Assembly (NCBI GenBank): GCA_023055505.1
Contig: JALIRH010000002.1
Coordinates: 55,486,733 to 55,550,732 of the forward strand
Direction of reading: 5' to 3'
Length of the DNA stretch: 64,000 nucleotides
DNA from: Callipepla californica brunnescens
Lineage: Eukaryota; Chordata; Aves; Galliformes; Odontophoridae
Numbering within the stretch: the stretch's first letter is position 1; the number at the start of each line of letters is the position of its first letter. The position numbers were made by a program, and so were the translations under genes. The notes under the pieces are model-generated. The model ran no database searches. It was not told the origin of the DNA and saw nothing but the letters and a program-made list of their open reading frames with translations. Positions 1 through 11,260 of this stretch are shown in pieces.

Positions 1-365
1 AGTATCCCTTCTTGCAGTGGGGATCAGAGCTCAGTCCAGGTGCAAACAACAACATACTGAATGATACGCAATACATTGTTCAGCTTCAAGTGCACACACA
101 GAAGGTACATACATGCATGTTCCTCTTAAGCAGAAGGAAAGTTTTGAATACAGTACTTCCTTAACATTTCTGAGTGAATAAAATGGTATTGAGAGAAAGT
201 TCCCACCTACAGTAAGAAACATGAACGTTGAAGGTATGTCATAGCTTTAAACAAAAATGTATGAACATACCGTGCTAAGACTACATATAGGAGCAGGGAT
301 TAGAATTGCCACAGGCTGAACATCCTACTTGTACACTGTTGGTCTGGCATAATAAAGATTTCCTG

Positions 366-756
366 ATGAGACTGACTGAGAGAGCTGGGACTGCTCAGCC
401 TGGAGACTGAGAGGAGATCTTACGAATGCTTATAAATAGCAAATGGGAGGGAGTCAAGTGGACGGTGCCAGGCTGTTTTCAGCAGTGCCCAGTGACAAAA
501 CAAAGGGCGAAGATAACAAGCTGGAACACAGGGACTTCCATATGAAAATGAGGAAAACTTATTTACTTACTGAGGGTGACAGAGTAGTGTTACAGGCTGC
601 CCAGAGAGTCTGTGGAGCCTCCATTTCTGGAAGTACTCAAGACTCATCCAGACACTTTGCTGTGTAACCTGCCATAGGGACTCTGCTTTATCAGGAGGTT
701 GGATTAGATGATCTCCAGGGGTCCTTTCCAACCTCCATGATACTGTGATACTGTGA
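366..756 (+). mobile_element. CR1 retroposon, truncated 3' part
   Basis: This is a 5'-truncated CR1 non-LTR retroposon. It starts with the typical 'gggactgctcagcctggag' stretch, continues through the 'caggctgcccagagag' block and ends in 'ggttggattagatgatctc' followed by a short direct repeat (atactgtg twice), as CR1 3' ends do. It has no usable reading frame. It lies in the gene-free DNA beyond the 3' end of TDP2. Confidence 0.9.
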
Positions 757-3700
757 AGACTACCACGTGGCAGTTTTCCTCTCAAGATGGCTGCTGAACA
801 GCCAGAAACTGCTTTCTGCAGACAGACAACAATCCACCTCCCTCCCATCGGAGATCCACTTAATGGGAATTCCACAGGAAATTAAAGCCACACTTCATCT
901 TCATTTTCATCTGAAATGTGAACTGATCCCCTGTATTCTAGATAGCCTTTTGCTACTCTTTTTCCTTCATTGATATTTATGAGCTGAACATAAAATGATT
1001 TTCAACTGCTTAACTGGGACAACACTCGTCACTGTGATTGCAATTACTGCTGCACTAAAGCCACGAGTCAACAGAAAGTATCCTTGAAATGAAACTGTGC
1101 CACAGGGAGAAATACGCTCATTTGTGTTCATAGGGACATAAGGGGAAAAAGTGCCCCAAACTGCAACAAAGCTGTAAAGTGTATTTTTTATTACTTAACA
1201 CACAAAGGCTCTTCCCTCTCTCCTCCTGCAGTATCTTAAAAGGAATTTTTACAATAACCTCTTTTTTGCTTTTTAATATTTTTTCACTGAAGCAATATGC
1301 ATTTTTAATATGCTTTTTAATATTTTTTCACATGCAGCAAAATGCATAGAAGGAGGGGCTCTCATACACAGCAAGGGAAGGCAAGGCACACCGTTTGTTT
1401 GTAATTGATACTGTGGGAAAATATTATTATATTTAGTTATTGACTCATAAAATACACTATATCTCATCTCATCTCAACATCTGACTACTCTATTTCCCCT
1501 CTGTAGGTCTTGTTATGAGAATCATAAATAACACGTGCTAATGAGATACGAATCGGTGATGTTGGAAAATCCATCATTCTGCATGATGTTTAACAACAGA
1601 TTACCAACAATTCCTTTAGATTAAATAAAATAGCAGGCAATTTCAGTAGACTAGCTCAAGGAGGTGGCAATAAATCTTCTCAGTTACTGTACTACCAATC
1701 TTTTTTTCACTGCTAAGGATATTATTATTTCATTTAGACTTGTTCGTGCATCATAGACCATTTTATTTCAGTCACTCTATGTGGTATTCTTCTCACTGAG
1801 CTGCAGAGACTTGGGCTTTGATAAAGTACGATATAAGCAACACACTCAGGGGCATAGAAGAAAATCTACCAGGCTCCAATCAGAACAAAAATACATTGTG
1901 AAATACACATTTTTGAAAGTAAATTTTTGTTTTCAAACCAATTTGTCTGAAACGCTTCAACTAAATACTGCCTAAGATTGTCAGTGGGAACAGAATTATT
2001 GGATCCTCAATGGTGATTTGTACTTCTACAGCTAGATCAGGTTGTTCAGTGTCCCATCTCCTTTTTTACTTCCTTCCTGACTGAGGAAGAAAACACAGAA
2101 ACTTTATTAGTGAAAACTACCACAGAAAGATATTTTCCTTGCTATGCTGACCTTGTAGTCAGTTTCCCTTCCCTACAATGAAGCCTGGAACTTTCCACTT
2201 GTATTCACTGTCCATGCTCACCCTAGAATGCTTAATGTCTTCAGATATATGTGGCTTTGTGTAATGGTTCTCAGAAGATAAAATTGTTCCCAGTAGCCTT
2301 CCAAAGGGCCATAAGACAGGGATCCTACCTCCTCCATGCCACCGTGCTGCATGAAGTTCTCAAGATACATATCAGCTGTGAGTGATCTGGTCCCAAGCTC
2401 AATGTTTTGGGGTCAGTGTTGCTTTTAGTGGGTAATCTACCCTAACCAGCTGCACAGGGAGTGGAAAAGAGGCTTGTGGCCAACATCTCTCTTGCAGGAG
2501 GTGCTTCTGGGTGAGCACCTGGATCTACTCATCCTCTTCTCACCTTCCTTCTGGTTTCTCCTTGACAATTTTCATAAAAATATGGGGCTGTAGACCCTGT
2601 GCTGTTTGGCTGAAAAAGTCCCACATCCTTCATCTGAAACAACCATAAAAGTGTCTGTGGCTTATTCAGTACAGCTATTCAGTAAAATCTTGGCTTTTCT
2701 GTCTCTGATTTTGTGCTGTCCACAACTTCCTACTGAGTGTCTGTGGTGCATCTAGAGGTAGAACATGCAGAAATGGTTTATGTGTTTATTTGCTTTTTAT
2801 AATTGCAGTACAATTGTACTTTGGAAATAAATACACCTTCCACTACTCAATGCCAAAGTCCATGTTCCATAGAAATGAAGTATTTAAGTTTATTAATCTT
2901 GACAACGATTCAAGCACAGTTTCATTTTCAAGTAAAATAATACACAGAAAACTATGAATTTCAGACTTTAATTGTGAAGATTTTGTGCTAATTTGCAACA
3001 CCAGCTTGTTGAAGTCCCACATCCTCTGCTCCTTCAGTGCATTGCTGGGGCCTGCCTCATTTCTAACAAACTGCCAACACTTTACTCAGGAAAACAGTAT
3101 TTTGCAAGTGCTATAGAATGATGAAAAAAAGTTCTTCTGAAGATGTAAAAAATGTCATCTCTACAGCACACATCTGTTTTTGTTTTCCTTTACCCACTTA
3201 TTTTACTTTCCTTCTAATTCCCAACTTACCCTTTTTATTTTAACAATAGGAAGTATGTCAACTCACTGCTGGACAGCCAGAGGTGTTTTGGAGACTGCCT
3301 CCGACCTGTACTCTATCAGTTCCCACTGAGCAGCTCAGCGCTGGTGGTGGGGAAGCTCTGATTCATGTCCTTTTCCTTAGTCAAAGCTGTAGTTTTGCTG
3401 TATCTCTTTATGTCAGTAGGTTGATCTATTGTCACATGCACACAGGATTTTACTGTGAGCTATTGCAGAAACTGTATACATTTTTTGTAGTGTAGCAACA
3501 TTAGCACAAAGAACAGGGGAGCAGAGAAGAGATGCTGTCCAAATGTGCTCTCATCATGATCATAAAGCTTCAGTCTGACCCTTCCTCAACAGCACTTGCA
3601 CTATCACACACTGAGAGCTTCTATAAACTCCAACATCTGTTTAAGCCTCCTGTTTTCTCCACTGTTACCAAAATGGCAGCATTAAACTGATGGCTCTGGG

Positions 3701-6150
3701 ATTCTTTTTGAGTTGATGTTTCACAACATGCCTTCTCCCCAAGAAATAGATGTTATTTGCAAGTCTTCATTAATTTATCTTTCTTACACTTCTATTGAAC
3801 ATAAAACATAGGAAATTTGTCTTAATGAAGTTAAACGAAGTCACTGTCACCCACTTTATGGATGCCATGATATTAATTCACGGAAATAGCAGAAGAAATC
3901 AAGTTATAAGTTGTAGCCCCAGAAACCCTTTACTTAGTTTTATTTGCAGTTTCTACCCCTTTAAATAATTATGTTCAGTTATCTCATAGGTTTTAGTTGA
4001 CATATTCAGCAGATATTTTACCTTTTACATCACTGATTAAATTAAGAAGCAAATTAATGTAAGGGCTCTTGCTGCTCTTGCTTGTCAGTAATTTGGGTAC
4101 TTACTAAGTGGTTCAAAGTGCATGTAATTATTAAAGACGTAGTGCTTCACATTCAATAGGGAGTGAAACACATAGCATTTATGTCATCTTAATTTTTTAA
4201 GTATGATTGCTTTTAATGTAGTTGAAGAAGAAGAGTTTTAAAGGCTGCAGAGCACTGTTTTCTCATTCTGAAAGAATGATTAACCACTGATTACACTGAA
4301 TATGGACTTCCTCTAGGCTACCTTTATAATTAGAGGAACAAAATGGCTCTTACAGACTGTTATGTCTCTGCATGTTCCTAATAAAAATACCCTGAGCCCA
4401 CTCACTATTTAAAAGGTTAAGGAAGACAGCTTATCAAAGCAGGGGACATGTAGTACTAGAGATTAATCCAGAAATTAAGCACTGAGCTGTCACACACTGC
4501 TCTTAACCTCCTTTTTTTTCCTTCTTTCTTTCTCAAATAAAAAACCTAAAACATCTGCCATACTCTCCAAAACAGCCCAGATGCATCCACAAAAGCAAAA
4601 CTAGCCATCATGCCACATGACCTGTTCAGTGAGGTTGCCTCCTGTGAAAAACACACATGCCTCAGGCCTCTCTATCCTTGTCATGAGAAGCTGGTTAAAG
4701 ATCCTGACTATTTTAGGGTAGGGACCCACAAACTCTCCTTCCTCTGTCACATATTGGGCCAAATCCCACTCACTGCTCTTTTGGGCTACAAGCAGCCCTG
4801 CTAGACAGAGGCAGAAAAGGCAATATTCAGACACACCTTCCACCTTCCTCGGTGCCTGGCTGATCAGAGCATGCAGGCAGATGCATTAACCTAAGCCCGT
4901 AATGCTGCAAATGCTAATTCTGACTGCTCACTGCTGGATCGCCCACTCCTGCTGGTCTGACACAGGTCTGATGGGGCCTTATGCTCACATCCTGCAGTTA
5001 TCCAGTCATGCTGACCGCACTACTTATTCATGCTGGCTTTGCCCTTCAGTGCCACTCACAGTCTGTCAGAGAAGGACATAGAAAAGTTCCTCCAGTCACG
5101 TTTGCTATAGAGATAGCCCATCTTGCAGTCTTAAGTCAATCAGTACACAAACTCGCCCTCAAAAATGCCTGGAGTGATGTGGAGGTTGGGAAAGGGGGAG
5201 GAAAGGTATTCATTATCTTGCTCCCTGAGTCGCTACTTAAGAATATATGTTAATTAGTAATGAATTTAAGTTAATTCCTGGAAGTCAAGCCTGTTTTGCC
5301 CATGAGAGTAATAGGTAAGTGATCTCCCTGCCTATTTCCTTGAACCATGAGCTTTCTTATTTGTTTGCTGTTTGGGCCAGCTGGAGCCAGCCTGCCACAA
5401 AATCCCAGGAAAACACAAGTCGTTTTTAAGCTTTGGGCTTAAGACCCAAGGTAAAAACACATGAGTTTGTCAGTGCCTGTAAGTAAGAACACTGTACAGA
5501 TGTCCAGTGCACTTTGTACGACCAACACAGGCTGCGTGTGCTTCCTCTCCAGGCCTGTGCACTGAACTTCATGCTCAAAATTTAGAAGCAAGAATTCCTT
5601 TTTAATGACACCATTTAGTACTTTGTACAGCTATAAAATGATTGCTTTCACAAGGCTGATTACACAGTTCTTGAGTAAGAAAGCCTGTTTATCTTCTGCA
5701 AAGTCAGCTAAACCCTGAGCTGCTTTTGTAAGAGTATTCAGTTTATACAAGCTCACCAGAAAGATAAAATCTTAAGCCTGAAACTCCTTTCCAGCTTCAT
5801 ATTAAGCTGTTTTATATTTATTAATATAAATAAAGCAGCTTTTTATTAATAAATTTAAAGAAGGATATTTATCATCCCAAGCATACAACTTCCATGCACT
5901 ACATGTACTATGGCCTTTTCACATCACAAAGAAGACATTATCATTCTTAAATCTCTTCAATATTGATTTAATTCTTAGATAAGAAAATTATAGTTTGTGA
6001 GAACCTAGCCATTCTTTCCACAGTTCCTTTATTGTCCTGCCTGAGGGGCTCTGTGTGTATTTACAAACTTCAGAAGCTGATTCAAAACACCTCACAAAAG
6101 ACACGGCTGTAAAGGACAATGAAAATAGTTACAAAGCAAAGCAGACATCA
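757..6150. other. Gene-free stretch, nothing recognised
   Basis: About 5.4 kb of AT-rich, largely unique-looking DNA. No reading frame here gives a protein I recognise and I see no convincing exon. By synteny with mammals the next gene on this side should be KIAA0319 on the minus strand, so a non-coding first exon or enhancers could be present, but none of its coding sequence is visible. Confidence 0.6.
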
Positions 6151-6177
6151 GAAGAGCGTTTTAAAAAAGAAGCAGCA

Positions 6178-6183
6178 TTTATT
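6178..6183 (-). terminator. Candidate TDP2 poly(A) signal
   Basis: AATAAA on the minus strand, about 330 bases beyond the TDP2 stop codon at 6511-6513. This spacing gives a short 3' UTR of roughly 6155-6510. A second AATAAA further on, near 6026-6031, could be an alternative. The cleavage site itself cannot be read from sequence. Confidence 0.5.
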
Positions 6184-6510
6184 ACAAGCTTATAATACAG
6201 GACAAAATAAAAGCATCTTTTAATTCACCTAGTACGTTTATGGATTGTGTTTATTCTTACCTCCTGTTTTAGAACTGGAATTTGGTTTTGTTAAAAATAA
6301 ATATTTAAAGTCATCATTCAACAGCAGATGAAGACAATGAGGAGAAAGGCGCCTTGGAATTAACTGAAGACATTCCAGCAGAAGTCAAAAGTAGAGAATC
6401 AGCTATGATTCAATCTGTTAATACGCCCTACTTAAACTTGGAGTGTAAACTTTGTTAAAAACAAAAACAGGAGCCTTAAAACCAAACAACACAAGCCCTT
6501 TTCCTTATAT

Positions 6511-9500
6511 TTATAATATTATATCAAAGTGACACAGAAGACCCCAATGATCGCTTGGAAATCTGCCACAGTCCAGTTTTTCTAACCCAATCAAGTCCAT
6601 ACTTCGTGGAATAACATGTCCCCCCTCTGCAGGCCGAAAGTAAAGGCGATCAAACCGCAGCTTGCATTTACTCTCTATTCGCAGGTTGGTATTGGAGCTC
6701 ATGTCCCACGTATAACGGCAGTGCTGGGGTTTGCCCAAAAACTCCCAGATGTCCGTGATGTTTTTAGGTAAGCCACCTAGTTTAGTCACCTGAGGGGAGA
6801 AAACAGAACAGAGCTGTCAAAATATCATGTTTTGTTTTTTTTTTTCCCCTGCAAAACTTGAGTTGTGAAGAACAAAGCTAGTAGAGGAAATTCTAAACTG
6901 TTATTTCTCAGACCTTACAGCATGACCAATTTCTGTCATACTTTCTAAATTCCAAGCATGCTGTGAATCAAAGAGTTCAACTCTGAAACCTTCAGGCATA
7001 GCAATCAACACACGTTTTCTGAAATCAGGTCATTCCAGCTTATAGCAGTGGAATTTCACTCTCAGGGGAAAACAAAACCCTGATTGTCACTAATAACACG
7101 GTAACCTCACATTTAACATGAGCAGCCAAAGATGGCTCCTAATCTTGAACGTCTCCATGACTCTAAATCCCAAGATCTGTTTCTCCAGAGCACCTTCTTC
7201 TTTCACTCATTTTTTTAGCATTAGCTCTCTAGAATCAGAGAACTGAACAAATAAAAGGATCAAGTTCTCAAAATCAGAAAGACGCTTTGAAACTTGATTA
7301 ACTATCCCAACAACTTCTCAGATACACATACTGAGAACTAAGCACTTTGTGTTACAGGGGAAAAAACACTCTTTATATGCAAAACCTAAGCTGTAACAAA
7401 ACCTCAGTATAGCAGTAGCACAGCTTCCAACTCTTAAAAAGGAGAAGTACGATTAAGAAGTTGCAGACTTCTGCTGTGCAGTTTGTTTCTTCTCAGACTG
7501 AGAAAAGTCTGAGAAGATGTTAACAGAATACCTTCCCAAAATAATCAGGTTGCTTATTTCTATTTACCTCGCTGTCCCTGAGGTTTGTATCCCCCCCGAA
7601 TATAACAGTGGTGGACTCAGACTCCTCCTGCATTTTGTTTAACACTATTTGCAGTTGCTTCACGCGCTCCTTTGAGTGATCTTTAGTGCTCTCCAGATGA
7701 GAAGTCATAAGGCAAAGTTCATTACCAGATATGTTCACCTGTACATGAAATAAAACAGGTATCAACACTGTGATATGAAGTTAACAGACAAAAACTAATC
7801 ACACTATAAATTAATGAATGACAGAGCACTGATTAATATTTGTTTTAAGTTAGAAAAGTGCCTTACAGGAGGAGAGCAGGCTCCTTAGTTGTTTTCAGAG
7901 GTTATCACATTTGAAAACAAAGTACAGCCAGCAATTTAAGAGATTTAATTTTGTTAGTACCGACTATAACTCAACTCATATGTTTGAAGAAATGTTTATG
8001 CTCTGTTTCAGACTGCTATCTAGTAAGGCCAGCCCAACTCTCCTGTGATTCCATTGTTTTGAAGACAGACAAACAGCTGTAGTACTGACTGACTCACTCA
8101 CATGCACAACCAAAAGGTTCCTCATCATGGAAGTTGTTGGAAAGCGTATTATCTCTTGTTTTAACACTTTCACTCTCTGTTTCTTCAACAGCATGGCAGT
8201 GAAATAGCCATCTACATTACCTGGAGAGGAACAGGCAAATAAAAGGTCAAGGACATCTTCTACCATGGGAGGGATAAAGTAAAAGCTCTTCCTTAGATCT
8301 CCGTACTATGATCTGGGAGAAACATTCTAATTCGCAAGATGTACAAAATGATTACTCAAGGGTTTCTTAACAGGGGTGTGAGTATTTTTTAATCCAAATA
8401 TTTAAGCTCATCTATGGTTCATTTTGGAATAATTTTGCTATCAGTTTTTCAAAACAGACCATCAGTCAAGTAAGCCTTTCACAGGACTAATCTGCATCCA
8501 ACTGAGTTGGTACTGAAATAGATGAAGTAATTTAAGTGTTTCCCTCTTCATCTTACTCTTTTCAGTTGCTAAAGAAGGTCAGAGCTTTTGGCAAGGGAGA
8601 CAGAACAAAACTGTACTTATTTTTTCCAGTTTTTGTCTTAAGAAATTGAGGCTTACTTCTTACCGGGAATAATGGTGTAACCACCTGCTCTCCTCTGTAG
8701 AATACAGAGATATGGTGGGATAACCTCCTGTAAAAACACGACATCTGGGCTGTACCTGAAATCCACAAAACAAGTTTTTAAGTTACCTACTGAAAGTAAC
8801 ATTATTGCACTCTGACGTCAAACAGAAGAGGGACAGAGATTTCAGATACTACTGCTTTCATCTCAGCTTGTATGATATCATCCCTTATAGACAAGGAACA
8901 CGAATGGCAAGGGAGCCGTTTTTCCAATAACAAATCAAGCAAACAAAGAATGCCAGTGGCCTTTTGAACGGTTTGCTCCAGAATGAAGTTACTCAGAATG
9001 AAGCAAACAAGTTTCTTGTATTTTCACCCCCTTTTCCTATTCAGGATGGAACTGTGAAGCATGCTCCTGATGTCGGCGTAAAACTTGACATAAGCAATAT
9101 TGCTTGTTAGCAAAAGATTTTTAAAGTAGTGACTGCAAAGTCTTTAACCCCTGAGATGCTGCACAGGCTCACACATCCTCCAATCAGTATTAGGACATGT
9201 ATGACTGTATTACTGCATCTAATTGGAAGATAATTTGGACATGAAGATGCTTTCATTACCTATAAAGAGAAGCTTGCTTTAAACTTGGTACATAACAATA
9301 CAAAGACAAAGCCATGCTTACAGTGCCAGGTAAGAACAGACACCTCTAGCTCGCTCCTGCAGATTTCCCATGTCCAGCCCATCGATATTCCAGGTTATCA
9401 GTGAGAAGCTGCTGTCATCATCTTGCTGCTTGGAGCATGCACCGCTGCTATTGCTTGCAGTTTCATCAGACGTGAGGTCAATACTAAAGAAAGAATTTGT

Positions 9501-11028
9501 TTATCAACATGCGTAACATTATTCTTCCTGCAATTGACTCTTATCTTCTAAAGTACAACGTTTTACAACCATCACAATTTACAGGCAGCCATAACTTTCC
9601 CAACAAATAAGTTAACATGGATTGATCTCTCCTTGTAATTTACAAGAAGCACAGTAACTAAAACATAAAGAATTTAAGCAGGTGGAGTCTTAGTACATAG
9701 AAGAGTTTCTCCTTCCTCCTTATAGATACAAAATAACATTTACCATTCCAATTTAAACTGATTGGATGGCAACCAACTTAACCCAGTGCGCCTGAGAAAT
9801 TCATTTCTTTCACCACGCCAGGCGCAGGTTGTGCATGTAAGTTCTGCAAACATTCTTCATCGTACTAGAAACGAACTGCAGCCAAGCCTTTGCTTTTATG
9901 TACCCACCCTCTTAATGCAGCTGAGGCTTCTGAGCTCCCCTTGAGGATGTGCAAATTCACAAACACATGAGACAAACTGATAGTCATTTTTGTTGGGAAC
10001 ATTCACCCCTAAATGCACCTCAGAACATGTGCTTTATCTGCCCTGCTGTCTCGAAAGACAGAAAAGCACTGTCAAGGTACATGCCCGATTCAGTCACTGC
10101 CTGGGGACTAAGTCTCTGAAGAGAAGTCTACCAATGAAACACGGCCCAAAGCAAACTCTTTTAGTAAAGTGAGAATGTAAAACTCAGTCCAATAGTATAC
10201 CTAAGTCTGTTTTGGCTGTTGGGATACAGGAGTTTGATTACAACTATTTTGGAGTTTGAATATATTTATTCCCTGGCATTGTGCAGTCTAGAGAAGAGGC
10301 TCAGGGGAGATCTTATCACTGTCTACAACGACCTGAAGGGAGGCTGCGGCAAGGTGGGGGTCAGCCACGTAACAGTGGTAGGACGAAAGGTGATGGTCTC
10401 AAGCTGTGCCAGTGTAGGTTCAGTTGGGATATCAGGAAAATTTCCTTCTCCAAAATAGTGGTGAGGCAGTGGCACAGGCTGCCCAGGGAGGTGGTGGGGT
10501 CACCAACTCTTGAGGTGCTCAAGAACTGCGTGGACGCGGCACTGAGAGACACGGTTAGTGGGCATGGTGGGGGCAGACACAGAATCACTGAGCTGGGAAA
10601 GAACTCCTTCCAGGTCGTGGTAGAGAGCTGCAACTTGCTTATAGAACAACGAGCAGAGGGGCTCTCCCTCCCGAGGCACTCACCAGCTGCCGGGCCCCGC
10701 CGGGTCCCCTCTTGCGTTCTCGCCCAGCGGTGCCTCGAAGTACGCGTCCAGCGCCCGCTGAAACACAGAGGCGCAGTGCAGGGAAACGGAGTCCGCCGCC
10801 ATCGCTCCCCCAACCCCCCCCAGCCGCCGGCCCTACCTCCAAGCGCCAGCCGCTCCCCTCCAAGAAGCCGCTCGCCACCGCCTCGTCTCCGCCGGCGATG
10901 GCGACGAACTCGGAGCACAGCACTTTCCTCCGCTTGGCGAGCCGCAGCGCCTCATCTTCATCCCCACCGCCCTCCTCCCCATCTCCCTCCCGCGGGGAGC
11001 GCGGCTCGCCGGGCGCCGCCACCTCCAT
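6511..11028 (-). CDS. TDP2: Tyrosyl-DNA phosphodiesterase 2 (complete, 7 exons)
   Basis: TDP2 hydrolyses the 5'-phosphotyrosyl bond left by trapped topoisomerase II, so the break can be joined; it acts mainly in the nucleus. Coding exons on the minus strand are 10837-11028, 10684-10757, 9322-9483, 8664-8755, 8102-8220, 7568-7738 and 6511-6789. All junctions are GT-AG, the phases agree, and they join into 362 codons plus stop, the same length as human TDP2. Residues about 33-72 form the UBA-like ubiquitin-binding domain. The Mg-dependent endonuclease/exonuclease/phosphatase domain follows, with its four motifs intact: WNIDG (N121), LQEV (E153), GDTNLRD (D263) and SDHWG (H351). The start was chosen for its match to the family N-terminus and its good Kozak context. 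It is divergent from ACOT13 and shares a CpG-island promoter. A CR1 copy occupies part of intron 2. Confidence 0.97.
10280..10640 (+). mobile_element. CR1 fragment(s) in TDP2 intron 2
   Basis: The stretch from 'agagaagaggctcaggggag' through 'gtggcacaggctgcccaggg' is the 3' half of a CR1 element in plus orientation, antisense to TDP2. From about 10577 ('cacagaatcactgagctggg') the sequence looks like a CR1 3' end in the opposite orientation, so this may be two fragments facing each other. It ends within about 50 bases of the exon 2 splice donor. A long frame through it is chance and does not encode a protein. Confidence 0.85.
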
Positions 11029-11260
11029 GGCTGTGAGGGCGGGGCGGAAGCGGGACAGAGCCGTTCCGGGCCGCGCCGCCGTCACCGGGCGCCGCCTCCG
11101 GGCGCCGTGACCGGGACTGGGAACCATGAGGTTCACCGTGGAGGGGCTGCGGGACGCTATGAAGTTCATGGTGGAGTCGGAGGGTTTCGACAGGGTGCTC
11201 GGCAAGGTAGGGCCGGCTGCTGGGGAGCGGTCTGTGCGCTAACGCTTCGTTTCCAAACGG
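10680..11260. promoter_or_regulatory. Bidirectional CpG-island promoter, TDP2/ACOT13
   Basis: This stretch is very G+C-rich and dense in CpG. It contains the first coding exons of TDP2 (minus) and ACOT13 (plus), whose start codons at 11028 and 11126 are only 97 bases apart. Both 5' UTRs must therefore be very short or overlap. No TATA box is apparent; GC-box-like 'gggcgggg' sequence occurs near 11040. Control by one shared promoter is inferred from this layout. Confidence 0.8.

Noticed and set aside
4601..4843. 80-codon minus-strand frame with a signal-peptide-like start
   Set aside because: Considered as a KIAA0319 5' exon because of synteny, but it does not match the N-terminus of that family as I know it.
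10281..11036. 251-codon open frame on the plus strand
   Set aside because: It runs through a CR1 copy and then antisense through TDP2 exons 1-2 in the CpG island, so it is a shadow frame.
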